Shown: positions 24,901 through 33,072, numbered from the stretch's first letter. The stretch: 64,000 nucleotides of DNA from Chitinophaga sp. S165 (GCF_003182155.1 NZ_QGTG01000003.1:372001-436000); one strand, 5' to 3'. Numbers and translations: made by a program. Notes: a model not told the origin generated them from the letters alone.

Positions 24901-25378
24901 GCCTTTCCCCATCGGTGATAAGACCCGTTACGACGAACTTTTCCAGCTCTTTGTCTACCGGCCGTTGAATGATGCCAGGTGCAGCCGGCGCCTGATCGGC
25001 AGGATATACAATGATCTGTTTATTACGGATTTCGAATGCATACTTGCTGTTAGCAAAGATCTGACGGAGTACTGAGGTAAGTGGTTGTTGCTGTGCCTGC
25101 AGGGAAATGGAGCGGGCGTTGTCGAGCAGGGTGGATGAAATAGCAAAGGTAAGCCCTGTCTGTTTTTCGATCAGGCGGATGACCTGTCTCAGGCTGGCCC
25201 TGTATACTTTTAATGTTACTTTGATGGTATCGCCGTCCTGGAAAGCGGCAGGGGGGATGGATGGATTGGATGCATGGGAAGTATGGGCACATAACATGCC
25301 TGCACACACTAAAAATAGTAGTGCGCACCAGCGCTTAGAGTAAGCCGCCTTACGGAGTGCCTGTATAGTATACTGCAT
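21935..25378 (-). CDS. SusC/RagA-family TonB-dependent outer-membrane protein with STN domain
   Basis: 1147 residues. Signal peptide 1-36; STN domain about 53-125 ('VTLKVYRASLRQVIRLIEK'); carboxypeptidase-regulatory-like beta domain about 148-220; TonB plug from 'NDLVIIGYGIHNKANITGSI' (226-245) with 'LVLIDGAPG' and 'DIESISVLKDAAAASIYG'; then a 22-strand-type barrel ending 'FFRSFTLGLNANF'. The STN domain and the upstream FecR and sigma genes indicate transenvelope signalling. SusC partners normally have a SusD lipoprotein immediately downstream; here pyrB follows, so no SusD is present. The cargo (oligosaccharide, siderophore or other) cannot be deduced. Confidence 0.93.
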   Translation of the reverse strand: MQYTIQALRKAAYSKRWCALLFLVCAGMLCAHTSHASNPSIPPAAFQDGDTIKVTLKVYRASLRQVIRLIEKQTGLTFAISSTLLDNARSISLQAQQQPLTSVLRQIFANSKYAFEIRNKQIIVYPADQAPAAPGIIQRPVDKELEKFVVTGLITDGERPLAGVSIRERDTHNGASTNENGRFRIPVASGQAVLQFSLIGYETREIALRERKTLEIILQSDTKTLNDLVIIGYGIHNKANITGSITKVEGRRLKSRPVTNVMAALQGTAPGLLVTRNNGQPGKEGFNLQIRGLSSGNYSEPLVLIDGAPGSITLLNPNDIESISVLKDAAAASIYGPLAAGGVVLVTTKRGKAGKLSVEYNSLFGIERPITLPKRMRSWQAASLQNEAEQNAGRSPMWTTQDIALMKDPNVNSLPKLDGSGNYNYYDDIDPLNSVTRKNSTTSTYTVTAKGGTEHHQYLFSLGQFSRQGLFNTGPDKTSRTNVQASINDRFSDVLSLETSLQYATSNTLSPGWRVDGNYGLLNFLYQAPGNVPVYVPGTNRYTTGFNSIALLEHAGKRDEHTSYADAVFTLKAENLYKGLTLKAVYSPQVTSYNDRLGKRTVDFYDGSGYINSVNNPNSLKRGNLLEVQHSLQLLADYDLPAGKNNTVHILGGYAYESHYQRQRIQTGTGVTENELSQLSFDDPMKANWLHFKGAGGLSSLFTRINYNFNDRYLLEANLIAAALTYNSTQQPEMKRQHVFPSFSAGWRLNNEKWFAAAFPFFDEFKLRASWGMLGNFNWRSGLNDFNYRDQLLHPTAYPLLTYDVNDRYIPGNNNWETVTTTNAGLDLTFFKGRLNINADYFVKHNSRMQIATQTFPQVDWLFPTFYTAELRSWGWELNLGWRDNRGPVSYWVNANLFDDQNKILRTSGATAWLNGNNRGLQGLPYNSIVGYRAQGYFQNEAEVAGHAYQGATTAPGDIRYEDVNKDGVISGGSHTNEDHGDLVYLGSTQPRYSYGFDAGFSYKGFDCSIFFQGIGAKKVLVPAKYSMPFIDNWQQPWLIHADHWSPANPDAAFPRLYAGYNQNLQPSSFWLMNASYIRLKNLQVGYTFHFDRSRPRISSLRVYFSGQDLWEVNKMKIRYYDPEQATSIGYQYPFFRSFTLGLNANF

Positions 25379-25393
25379 TTTTCCTCCGGACGA

Positions 25394-26401
25394 CTAATAG
25401 ATTTCTACGAGGCTATCTTTTTGTATGGCCTTTACCTGCAATGTTTTGGACAGAATGTCCAGTACCTCAGAGAGAGATTCTTTATGGAAAGTAGCGAGCA
25501 GTTTTCTTTCTGCCAGTCCATCTCCTTTCAGAACAATATTTACTTTATAGTAATCCTCAAGTACTGCTGTCACCTCGGAGAGAGGGGCGTCAACAAAGGT
25601 CAGATGACCTGTTTTCCAGGCAATGAGGTTATTGTTCCGATGGTGACGGGTACTGATAGTAGTACCTGCCAGGAGCATTTCTGCTTCTTCACCCGGAGTA
25701 AGTATGACTGATTTACCGTTTTTATAGACCGCCTTCACTTTACCTGTCTGTACAAAGACTTTTACGCCCTGTTTGGTTTCCTTTACGTCGAAGGAAGTTC
25801 CCAGCACTTCTACATCCACATTTTTCAGGTGAACGGAGAAGGGCTTTTCAGGCATATGTTTTACATCTACGAAGACCTCACCCTGTTGAACAAATATCTC
25901 CCTGCTGTTTCCCTGGAAGCGGCGGGGGTATTTTACGGTAGTATGCGCATTCAGATAGAGGCGCGTGCCATCGGGCAGCAGGAGGCTGTCAGTGTTCTGT
26001 GCGGTTTGTTGTGCAATATATAAAGGCTGACGATACAAGGTAACTGCTACGATCACCAGAACGGCGGCAGCGGCAGCCCACCAGTAGCGGGTCACTAAAG
26101 GTTTGATCCTGCCTTTTTCTTTTGCCGGGGCCGTTTGTACCGGTTGTGACTGTATGGTAGCGGTAACAGGAGGGATGGCAGCAGCAGTGAGCTGGGCATC
26201 AAGTAGTTGCCATTGCCGGGAGATGTTATAAGATGCAGCAGCAGGTAAAACTTCGCCCTGCCATAATGCTTTGGTTTCCAGAAAGATATCCAGATTGGCA
26301 GCATCCAGCTGCAACCATTCATCCAGTGAACGTTTGTGCTCCTCATTCCCTGGTTCCTCCAGGTAGCGGATAACGACATCGATATCAGGTTGCTGTTTCA
26401 T
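25394..26401 (-). CDS. FecR-type anti-sigma factor / signal transducer
   Basis: 335 residues, inner membrane. The cytoplasmic N-terminus (1-105) has short anti-sigma-like helices, one transmembrane helix is near residues 108-124 ('WWAAAAAVLVIVAVTLY'), and the periplasmic FecR domain follows ('LLLPDGTRLYLNAHTTVKYPR', 'VQQGEVFVDVKH', 'VEVLGTSFDV'). The C-terminal DUF4974 is 'LTFVDAPLSEVTAVLEDYY'. It lies 15 bp upstream of susC and 146 bp downstream of the sigma gene. It should hold the sigma factor inactive until the TonB protein reports substrate. Confidence 0.93.
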   Translation of the reverse strand: MKQQPDIDVVIRYLEEPGNEEHKRSLDEWLQLDAANLDIFLETKALWQGEVLPAAASYNISRQWQLLDAQLTAAAIPPVTATIQSQPVQTAPAKEKGRIKPLVTRYWWAAAAAVLVIVAVTLYRQPLYIAQQTAQNTDSLLLPDGTRLYLNAHTTVKYPRRFQGNSREIFVQQGEVFVDVKHMPEKPFSVHLKNVDVEVLGTSFDVKETKQGVKVFVQTGKVKAVYKNGKSVILTPGEEAEMLLAGTTISTRHHRNNNLIAWKTGHLTFVDAPLSEVTAVLEDYYKVNIVLKGDGLAERKLLATFHKESLSEVLDILSKTLQVKAIQKDSLVEIY

Positions 26402-26547
26402 CTCTTAGTATTAATACAATCAAAAATATCCTTACCATTAGTCATTTTAAAAAAAAGTGCGGTGGAGGGAGACCTGTTCATTATTGGCTTTGCTATATAA
26501 TAGTATATATAGGAGGTAAACAGATAATATAAGGTCTTTGTTCCCTG

Positions 26548-27090
26548 TTACTGCTGATTTAACAGCCCCAGCCTGATCTTTTTTAATGCGGTGGTAAGAT
26601 GAGTATAGACTGTGTTGATAGAAATATTCAGTTGTTGGGAAATTTCAGCGGGAGACAATCCCTTGAACCGGCTCATTTCAAATACCCTGCGGCATTGTTC
26701 CGGCAATTTCTCAAGGATAGATAAATATTGGGCTTCCAACTCTTTGTGTTCCAGTAAAAGGTGTTCGACAGTAGATTCAGTAGACGTAAACTGTTGTTCC
26801 TTTGTGTATTGCTGTTGTCTCTGCGTTTTCTTTATCCGGTTAAGACAGGTGTTTACAGTGGCCCGCGCCAGATAGTGTTGAATGGGCGCCCGTTCATCGA
26901 GGTTGTCTGCCGTGCGCCATAGGTTCAGAAAGACATCCTGCACGATATCCTGTGCCTCGTCCTGGTCACGAAGGTACCGCAAGGCAATACTGAACATGGA
27001 GGGTGAAAACTGATTGAATATAATTTCAAATACTTGTTTATCCCTGTTCCGGACCCCATTAACTATATCTGTATTGTTGAGAGGCAGCAT
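26548..27090 (-). CDS. ECF RNA polymerase sigma factor (SusC/FecR-linked)
   Basis: 180 residues. Region 2 is 'FNQFSPSMFSIALRYLRDQ' with 'DEAQDIVQDVFLNLW' (residues about 24-61); region 4 is 'LPEQCRRVFEMSRFKGLSPAEISQQLNISINTVYTHL' (read in two parts, about 129-168). This is the Bacteroidota FecI-like group. It precedes fecR and susC on the same strand and probably activates susC. A TAATTTTG box at 27172-27179 on the minus strand could be its own housekeeping promoter. Confidence 0.93.
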   Translation of the reverse strand: MLPLNNTDIVNGVRNRDKQVFEIIFNQFSPSMFSIALRYLRDQDEAQDIVQDVFLNLWRTADNLDERAPIQHYLARATVNTCLNRIKKTQRQQQYTKEQQFTSTESTVEHLLLEHKELEAQYLSILEKLPEQCRRVFEMSRFKGLSPAEISQQLNISINTVYTHLTTALKKIRLGLLNQQ

Positions 27091-27475
27091 CCTGTAACTT
27101 ATCTTTTCTAATCTATTTTTATGAATTGCTATTGCAACGGACTAAAGTCGGCTATCAAAAACAGAACGTAGCAAAATTACTTTATTCTGGCAATTAATCG
27201 GCCAATTGACTGACTGATAGCTCACCGAACCTGATAATTCAAATATATTGAAAATTAAACCCGCCATAGCAAAGGGTTTCCAGTAAATTACCCCAAATGC
27301 TAAAAAAAAGACAACTTTTTTTTCAAAGGGACTAATGGTAAGGTTCAAATTGAGTGTATTGTATGTATAGACAGTGAACAAAGCGGCACTTTGCAGGCGC
27401 CTGCTAATCAAGTGCGGTTTTAATAAAGTTTTTTATAGCCATTTCAATATTGTAAAAAACCTAAAACCAATTTGT
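27091..27475. other. Divergent intergenic region, sigma gene / small secreted protein
   Basis: 385 bp with only one possible -7 box (minus strand, 27172-27179). No gene or strong repeat was seen. Confidence 0.45.
27172..27179 (-). promoter_or_regulatory. Possible -7 box of the ECF sigma gene
   Basis: TAATTTTG read on the minus strand, 82 bp upstream of the sigma start. No convincing -33. Confidence 0.35.
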
Positions 27476-27790
27476 ATGAAAACGACAACGTTTGGGCTAT
27501 CGGCTCTTGTTGTGCTGATTGTTGGGGCCTTTGCTTTTACCACCTTTGACGGTGGAACCATCAGCGGCAAGATCACACCGGTAGACGGGGCAACAGAAGT
27601 TTGGGCCGTTTCTGGCATGGATACGTTGAAGGCTCCCGTTACAGACGGCGCCTTTTCCGTACAGTCTGCCAAAGCCGGCACCTATACCGTGATTATCGAC
27701 GCAAAAGATCCTTATAAAGACGCCACCCTCAAAGATGTAAAAGTCGAAGACGGCAAAACTACAGACCTGGGGGAAATAAAGCTGGACTAA
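27476..27790 (+). CDS. Small exported carboxypeptidase-regulatory-like (prealbumin-like) protein
   Basis: 104 residues. 'MKTTTFGLSALVVLIVGAFA' is a signal peptide or N-terminal anchor. The rest is one beta-sandwich domain of the CarboxypepD_reg/transthyretin-like type: 'GGTISGKITPVDGATEVWAV', then 'VTDGAFSVQSAKAGTYTV', then 'KDVKVEDGKTTDLGEIKL'. Such domains serve as adhesion or structural modules; no catalytic residues are seen. The ATG at 27476 is chosen over longer in-frame extension because the signal peptide starts there. It is monocistronic with its own terminator. Confidence 0.75.
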   Translation: MKTTTFGLSALVVLIVGAFAFTTFDGGTISGKITPVDGATEVWAVSGMDTLKAPVTDGAFSVQSAKAGTYTVIIDAKDPYKDATLKDVKVEDGKTTDLGEIKLD

Positions 27791-27852
27791 CCACCGCTTT
27801 AGCGTTTAAACTTACAACTCCTAAGCATGATAGGAAAGTTGAGACCTGTAAC

Positions 27853-27887
27853 AACCGGCCGGCTCTTTTGGGCCGGTTTATTTTTTT
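27853..27887 (+). terminator. Intrinsic terminator
   Basis: AACCGGCC (27853-27860) and GGCCGGTT (27871-27878), then TTTATTTTTTT-like run; ends the small secreted protein transcript. Confidence 0.85.
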
Positions 27888-28083
27888 CCTGAAATCCCCA
27901 TATCAGGACCAGGACTTTAGCCAACGAAGAAAATCCTGCCCACAGGCAGCCATCCTATTATCCCTCCCTAATATCATTAAACCGGATAGACGGTAGTGAC
28001 AATAATTGCCACATTGCTTGCCTGTAAGTGGAATTATTTTAGATCTATCGTCTATCTTTACGCACTTTTTGAGCTTAATTATC

Positions 28084-28413
28084 ATGCGTACCATTATCCT
28101 CCTCCTGATTTCCAACACCTTTATGACCTTTGCCTGGTATGGCCATCTGAAATATGAGAACGTCCCGCTCTGGAAAGTGGTCCTTATCAGCTGGGGAATT
28201 GCCTTCTTTGAATATTGCTTTATGGTGCCTGCCAACCGTTTTGGCGCCCAGGAGGGTTTTTCAGGCTTCCAGCTGAAAACTATCCAGGAAGTGATCACCC
28301 TCACCGTTTTCAGCCTCTTTGCTGTCTTTATCTTAAAAGAACCGCTCCGCTGGAACTATCTCGTCTCTTTTTTATTCATCCTCGGGGCAGTTTATTTCAT
28401 GTTTAAGAAATAA
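28084..28413 (+). CDS. DMT-family (DUF486) membrane protein
   Basis: 109 residues, four transmembrane helices. 'NTFMTFAWYGHLKY', 'AFFEYCFMVPANRFG' and 'GFSGFQLKTIQEVITL' are typical of PF04342 (DUF486), a small drug/metabolite-transporter-like family. The substrate is unknown. The chosen ATG at 28084 gives the usual family length; an upstream in-frame ATG at 28006 would add an unconvincing extension. It is followed after 80 bp by the PIG-L gene, which has its own promoter box. Confidence 0.85.
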   Translation: MRTIILLLISNTFMTFAWYGHLKYENVPLWKVVLISWGIAFFEYCFMVPANRFGAQEGFSGFQLKTIQEVITLTVFSLFAVFILKEPLRWNYLVSFLFILGAVYFMFKK

Positions 28414-28461
28414 CGTTGTTCACCTTTTATCACATTTTCTTTTACAGCTATATTTAATCAC

Positions 28462-28469
28462 TATTTTTG
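28462..28469 (+). promoter_or_regulatory. Bacteroidota -7 box of the PIG-L operon
   Basis: TATTTTTG, 24 bp before the ATG at 28494. Confidence 0.5.
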
Positions 28470-28493
28470 GCCACTGTTTAACAAGCAAGAGCA

Positions 28494-30971
28494 ATGGTCA
28501 AAGGATTTTGTTTAATACTCATTTCAGGATTATTCGCCGCTACCGCATGGGCTCAACGCACCCCGGTCGTAAATGCGGCAGATATCAGACTTCAATTCAG
28601 GAAACTGGATACGCTTGGTAGCGTTTTATATATCGCCGCTCATCCTGATGATGAGAACACCCGCTTACTGGGTTACCTGGCAAAAGAGAAATTATACCGT
28701 ACCGGGTACCTATCCCTCACCAGAGGTGATGGCGGACAAAACCTGGTAGGGGATGAGCAGGGCGAATTACTGGGCCTTATCCGTACCCAGGAACTGTTGG
28801 CTGCACGCCGTATAGATGGCGCAGAACAGTTTTTTACCCGCGCTCTGGATTTTGGGTTCTCCAAAAATCCTGCTGAGACATTCACCATCTGGGACAAAGA
28901 AAAGATCCTGCGAGATGTAGTGTGGATGATCCGCAAATTTCAACCCGATGTTATTGTATGCCGTTTCCCACCGGATAGCCGTGCAGGTCATGGTCATCAT
29001 ACCGCTTCCGCTATGCTGGCGGAAGAAGCTTACGAAGCTGCTGCCGATCCGAAGCGGTTCCCGGAACAACTGAAAGTACTGAAGCCCTGGAAAGCTCACC
29101 GCATCCTGTGGAACAACTTTAACTGGGCCGGTACGATAGATAATTCCAAAGGAGAGCTCTTCGAGATGAACGTCGGTACCTTTAACTACCTGCTAGGCCG
29201 CGGTTATGGGGAAATTGCCGCAGAAAGCCGTTCCCAGCATAAAAGCCAGGGATTTGGTGTAGCAGCAGCAAGAGGTAGTTCTTACGAATATTTCAGCCTC
29301 GTTAAAGGCGATAAACCGGTATACAGTCTGCTGGACGGGATCAATACCACCTGGAGCCGCATCCCCGGAGGGAAGGCAATCGGTGAAATGGTCGATAAAG
29401 CACAGGCAGCATATAATATAGAAGATCCTGCGGCTTCAGTTCCGGCATTGCTGGCTATCCGCAAGGCTATTCAGGCCCTGCCTGATGGTTACTGGCGTAC
29501 ACAGAAACTGAAAGAAACAGAAGAACTGATCCAGGCATGCGCTGGTCTCTGGATGGAAGCTTATAGCAATGCGCAGGTGGTTGTACCCGGTCAGCCTATT
29601 GAGGGCAGCGTACAGCTGCTATGCAACAGTAACACCAACGTGACGGTAGATCAGGTAAGCTTTGCCGGTAAAGATACCGTGTTCAATAAGCTGCCGCTGG
29701 AATATAACCGTATGCGTACCATTCCGGAAACAATGACATTGCCTGCTTCCGTGCCGGTATCTCAGCCTTACTGGTTGCAGTCTCCGCATCCGATCGGTAT
29801 CTATACTATCAAAGATCCGATGCAGGTAGGCTATCCGGAAAACAAACCTTCGCTGGAAGCAGTGATCAAACTGCGTATCAACGGTGAGGCTATGACCGTT
29901 ACCAGACCGGTACAGTATAAATTTACCGACCCTGTTAAGGGCGAATTGTACGAACCATTAGTAGTAGCTCCTCCGGTAGTGGCGATGCTGAATACCAATG
30001 TGTTCATTTTTACCCAAACGCAACCTCAGCCGGTACAGGTAAAACTGCGTGCTATGGGACAAAAAACTAAAGGGACCGTGCGTCTTCAGCTGCCGGCCGG
30101 CTTCACCAGCCAGGAAGCAGAGCAGCCTTACGAGCTGACGTCCAAAGGAGATGAAACGGTTGTAACATTCCATATTGCTCCGCAGAAAGTAGCCGGTATT
30201 AACCATACGGATACGTTACGTGTAGAAGTACGGAATGAAGGTAAGCTGTATACACAAAGCCTGCATACTATTGCGTACGATCATATTCCCGACATCAACA
30301 TTTTCCCCGACGCATTTGCCAAACTGGTAACTGTTGATCTGAAATATAATGGCCGCAAGCTGGGTTATATTGCCGGTGCAGGCGACATGGTAGCAGCATC
30401 CCTGAGACAGGTAGGATATGAAGTGACCCTGCTGGATGAAAAAGAGATCATGAACGGCGACTTGCAACAATACGATGCGATCATCGCAGGTGTCAGGGCA
30501 TATAACGTTAACTCACGTATTAAATACTGGCAGCCTCGCCTGATGGAGTATGTGAAAAACGGCGGCACCTATCTGGTACAGTACAATGTAAGTTCTCCAC
30601 TGAAGATAACTGATATAGGGCCTTATCCTTTCACACTGACGCGCGACCGTGTAACAGATGAAACAGCGGCAGTGTCCATATTACAGCCGGAAAATGAAGT
30701 GATGCATTATCCGAATAACATCACCGATCACGACTTTGATGGCTGGATACAGGAAAGAGGTCTTTACTTTACGCAAATGGCAGATCCGGCCTATGTGAAG
30801 TTGTTTGCCATGCATGATAAAGGAGAGGAAGCGCTCCAGGGTTCCACGCTGGTAGCTAAATATGGCAAGGGCAGGTATGTTTACACCTCACTGGCGTTCT
30901 TCAGAGAACTGCCTGCAGGTGTGCCCGGTGCTTACCGCTTATTTGTGAACCTGATATCAACTAAGAAATAA
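28494..30971 (+). CDS. Exported PIG-L family deacetylase with C-terminal ThuA/amidotransferase-like domain
   Basis: 825 residues. Signal peptide 1-20 ('...LFAATAWAQ'). The LmbE/PIG-L zinc de-N-acetylase domain covers about 40-290: 'AAHPDDENTRLLGYL' at 48-62 gives the metal-binding HPDDE, and 'GHGHHTASA' near 165-172 supplies the second histidine cluster. A middle beta-rich region follows. The C-terminal 230 residues ('LDEKEIMNGDLQQYDAIIAGVRAYN', 'YVKNGGTYLVQYN') resemble a ThuA/class-I amidotransferase-like fold. The likely substrate is an N-acetylated sugar or glycoconjugate in the periplasm. It heads an operon with two tiny membrane proteins and a sodium:solute symporter. Confidence 0.88.
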   Translation: MVKGFCLILISGLFAATAWAQRTPVVNAADIRLQFRKLDTLGSVLYIAAHPDDENTRLLGYLAKEKLYRTGYLSLTRGDGGQNLVGDEQGELLGLIRTQELLAARRIDGAEQFFTRALDFGFSKNPAETFTIWDKEKILRDVVWMIRKFQPDVIVCRFPPDSRAGHGHHTASAMLAEEAYEAAADPKRFPEQLKVLKPWKAHRILWNNFNWAGTIDNSKGELFEMNVGTFNYLLGRGYGEIAAESRSQHKSQGFGVAAARGSSYEYFSLVKGDKPVYSLLDGINTTWSRIPGGKAIGEMVDKAQAAYNIEDPAASVPALLAIRKAIQALPDGYWRTQKLKETEELIQACAGLWMEAYSNAQVVVPGQPIEGSVQLLCNSNTNVTVDQVSFAGKDTVFNKLPLEYNRMRTIPETMTLPASVPVSQPYWLQSPHPIGIYTIKDPMQVGYPENKPSLEAVIKLRINGEAMTVTRPVQYKFTDPVKGELYEPLVVAPPVVAMLNTNVFIFTQTQPQPVQVKLRAMGQKTKGTVRLQLPAGFTSQEAEQPYELTSKGDETVVTFHIAPQKVAGINHTDTLRVEVRNEGKLYTQSLHTIAYDHIPDINIFPDAFAKLVTVDLKYNGRKLGYIAGAGDMVAASLRQVGYEVTLLDEKEIMNGDLQQYDAIIAGVRAYNVNSRIKYWQPRLMEYVKNGGTYLVQYNVSSPLKITDIGPYPFTLTRDRVTDETAAVSILQPENEVMHYPNNITDHDFDGWIQERGLYFTQMADPAYVKLFAMHDKGEEALQGSTLVAKYGKGRYVYTSLAFFRELPAGVPGAYRLFVNLISTKK

Positions 30972-30979
30972 ACCATTCT

Positions 30980-31147
30980 ATGGGCAGTAGCAAGAAGAGG
31001 GAAGGGGGAGCGCGAATCACGATAGCAGTCGTACTATGCGTTATCGTAGGACTGCTCATTGGTTTTGAGATCAAAAGGTTGCATATCGGGCTGCTGATAG
31101 GCCTTGGGCTTGGATATCTGAGCGGATTCCTGTGGCAAAAAAGGTAA
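30980..31147 (+). CDS. Small two-helix membrane protein, 55 aa
   Basis: ATG 30980 to TAA 31145-31147, 8 bp after the PIG-L stop. The basic N-terminus 'MGSSKKREGGARIT' precedes one helix ('IAVVLCVIVGLLIGF'). After a short loop a second follows ('LLIGLGLGYLSGFLW') and a basic end 'QKR'. No family is recognised. Its place in the operon suggests an accessory membrane subunit or assembly factor; it could also be a chance frame, but the clean start, tight spacing and hydrophobic pattern argue for a gene. Confidence 0.65.
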   Translation: MGSSKKREGGARITIAVVLCVIVGLLIGFEIKRLHIGLLIGLGLGYLSGFLWQKR

Positions 31148-31179
31148 TTAAGAAAGATAATTAAGAAAAGACAATTGCT

Positions 31180-31296
31180 ATGAAGGAAGAACGACCGCCA
31201 TTACTTCCACATTGGTGGATGTGGTACGTATTTGTAACCGTCTGGCTGGCATTACTGATAGCAGGCTTTTATTTGTTTACTAAAGTATTTTCATGA
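31180..31296 (+). CDS. Single-helix membrane peptide, 38 aa, coupled to the symporter
   Basis: ATG 31180 to TGA 31294-31296, and the symporter ATG (31293-31295) overlaps that stop as ATGA, the classical arrangement for translational coupling. The sequence is 'MKEERPPLLPHWWMWYVFVT' followed by a hydrophobic helix and 'FTKVFS'. The Trp-rich N-terminal turn and one helix resemble the very small accessory subunits found upstream of several sodium:solute symporters. Subunit status is inference. Confidence 0.7.
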   Translation: MKEERPPLLPHWWMWYVFVTVWLALLIAGFYLFTKVFS

Positions 31297-33017
31297 GCGT
31301 AGCTGATTGGATCGTACTGGTGGTTACACTGGTCGGGATCATTTTGTATGGTGTCTGGAAAAGTCGCGGTCAACGCGACATGCAGGGATATTTCCTTGAC
31401 AACCAGTCTATGCCCTGGTATATAGTATTATTATCGATTATCGGCACGCAGGCAAGTGCGGTGACCTTTCTGTCTGCTCCCGGTCAGGCCTATACCGACG
31501 GGATGCGCTTTGTACAGTACTATTTCGGTTTGCCACTGGCGATGGTCGTGCTATGCATTACTTTCGTTCCTATCTTCCATAAACTGAAGGTATATACGGC
31601 GTACGAATACCTGGAACAACGTTTCGACCTGAAGACACGTACGCTTACTTCAGCCCTTTTCCTGTTGCAGCGGGCGCTTTCAACAGGTATCAGTATTTAT
31701 GCGCCATCCATCATCCTGTCATCATTGCTGGGCTGGAATATTTATCTCACCAACGTGATAATGGGAGGCTTGCTGATCATCTATACCGTATCGGGTGGTA
31801 CGAGGGCTGTGAGTTATACGCAGACATTCCAGCTGGTGATCATCTTTTCCGCCATGTTCCTGGCCGGTTGGATGGTAGTGCACCTGTTACCGGCAAATGT
31901 TGGTTTCGTGGATGCCTTACAGGTATCCGGTAAAATGAACAAGCTCAATGTTATTGTAACCGATTTTGACTGGAAGGACAGGTACAACATCTGGAGCGGA
32001 TTGATAGGAGGGTTCTTCCTGGCATTATCATACTTCGGTACCGACCAGTCGCAGGTAGGACGTTACCTGACTGCCCGTTCAGTTACAGAAAGCCGTTTGG
32101 GACTACTGATGAACGGTCTGGTAAAAGTGCCGATGCAGTTCCTCATATTACTGATAGGCGCATTGGTATTTGTGTTTTATCTCTATTTCAGAGCACCGGT
32201 ATTTTTCAATGAGGCGCAGGTTAAGAAGGTATATAAATCTGAAGAAGGAGCCGCCTTTAAGGTAGTAGAGAGTGAATATAACCGGCTGGCGACCATAAAG
32301 CAGACGCAGGTTAAAGAAATGGCTGCTGCCATTAAGAGGGGGGATGAAACAGCCATTGCCAGCAGTAAAGTGGCCTTGCAGGAAACCGAAAAGGCTTCTG
32401 AAGAGACACGTGAGAAAGCGATCTCCCTCATCAAAAAGGCAGATCCTGCCGCTGATACGAACGATACGAACTACATTTTCCTGCACTTCGTGGTCAACAA
32501 TTTGCCTAAAGGATTGGTAGGTCTGCTGATCGCCATTATCTTTTTAGCAGCCTGGGGCAGTATTGCGGCTGCGCTGAACTCACTGGCTTCTACGACCGTT
32601 ATCGATATTTACCAGCGCATGTACAAAAAGCAGGAAACAGACGGTCACTATTTGCAGGCGTCCCGCCTGTGGACAATAGCATGGGGCGTTTTCTGTATTG
32701 CGGTGGCGCAATTCGCCAGTCAGCTGGGTAGCCTGATAGAGGCTGTGAACATTCTGGGTTCCTTGTTCTATGGAGTCATACTAGGTATTTTCCTGGTGGC
32801 ATTCTACTGTAAAAGGATCGGGGGTAATGCTACTTTCTGGGCAGCTATCATCTCTGAAGCAGGTGTGATCGTGATATACCTGCTAAAGATCGTATCCTTC
32901 CTCTGGCTGAACGCGATAGGTTGCTTCCTGGTGATAGGTATTGCTGCGATCTTCCAGTTGATGATGAGAAATGAAAATGCGACATGGATGGGAGCGAAAG
33001 AAAAAACGAAAAGGTAG
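31293..33017 (+). CDS. Sodium:solute symporter (SSS family)
   Basis: 574 residues, about 13 transmembrane helices. 'SQVGRYLTARSVTESRLGLLMNG' is split here as 'TDQSQVGRYLTA' near 250, the family signature region. 'GTQASAVTFLSAPGQAY' near 50-66 and 'GSIAAALNSLASTTVIDIYQ' near 425-445 are core SSS motifs. An unusual hydrophilic insertion of about 90 residues at 300-390 is rich in Lys, Glu and Ala and predicted coiled-coil by eye, between two helices. Likely imports a sugar or sugar acid, possibly the product of the PIG-L enzyme. Start codon overlaps the upstream 38-aa gene. Confidence 0.92.
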   Translation: MSVADWIVLVVTLVGIILYGVWKSRGQRDMQGYFLDNQSMPWYIVLLSIIGTQASAVTFLSAPGQAYTDGMRFVQYYFGLPLAMVVLCITFVPIFHKLKVYTAYEYLEQRFDLKTRTLTSALFLLQRALSTGISIYAPSIILSSLLGWNIYLTNVIMGGLLIIYTVSGGTRAVSYTQTFQLVIIFSAMFLAGWMVVHLLPANVGFVDALQVSGKMNKLNVIVTDFDWKDRYNIWSGLIGGFFLALSYFGTDQSQVGRYLTARSVTESRLGLLMNGLVKVPMQFLILLIGALVFVFYLYFRAPVFFNEAQVKKVYKSEEGAAFKVVESEYNRLATIKQTQVKEMAAAIKRGDETAIASSKVALQETEKASEETREKAISLIKKADPAADTNDTNYIFLHFVVNNLPKGLVGLLIAIIFLAAWGSIAAALNSLASTTVIDIYQRMYKKQETDGHYLQASRLWTIAWGVFCIAVAQFASQLGSLIEAVNILGSLFYGVILGIFLVAFYCKRIGGNATFWAAIISEAGVIVIYLLKIVSFLWLNAIGCFLVIGIAAIFQLMMRNENATWMGAKEKTKR

Positions 33018-33040
33018 GTTAATTACTAACACACATAAAA

Positions 33041-33072
33041 AGCGGGTGCACCGGTATTCCGGCGCACCCGCT
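33041..33072. terminator. Hairpin between symporter and acyltransferase (bidirectional)
   Basis: AGCGGGTGC-A-CCGG, loop TATT, CCGG-C-GCACCCGCT: two stem blocks (9 and 4 bp) separated by one mismatch. The T-run is on the minus-strand side, so it fits the minus-strand gene best but sits between convergent stops. Confidence 0.8.
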
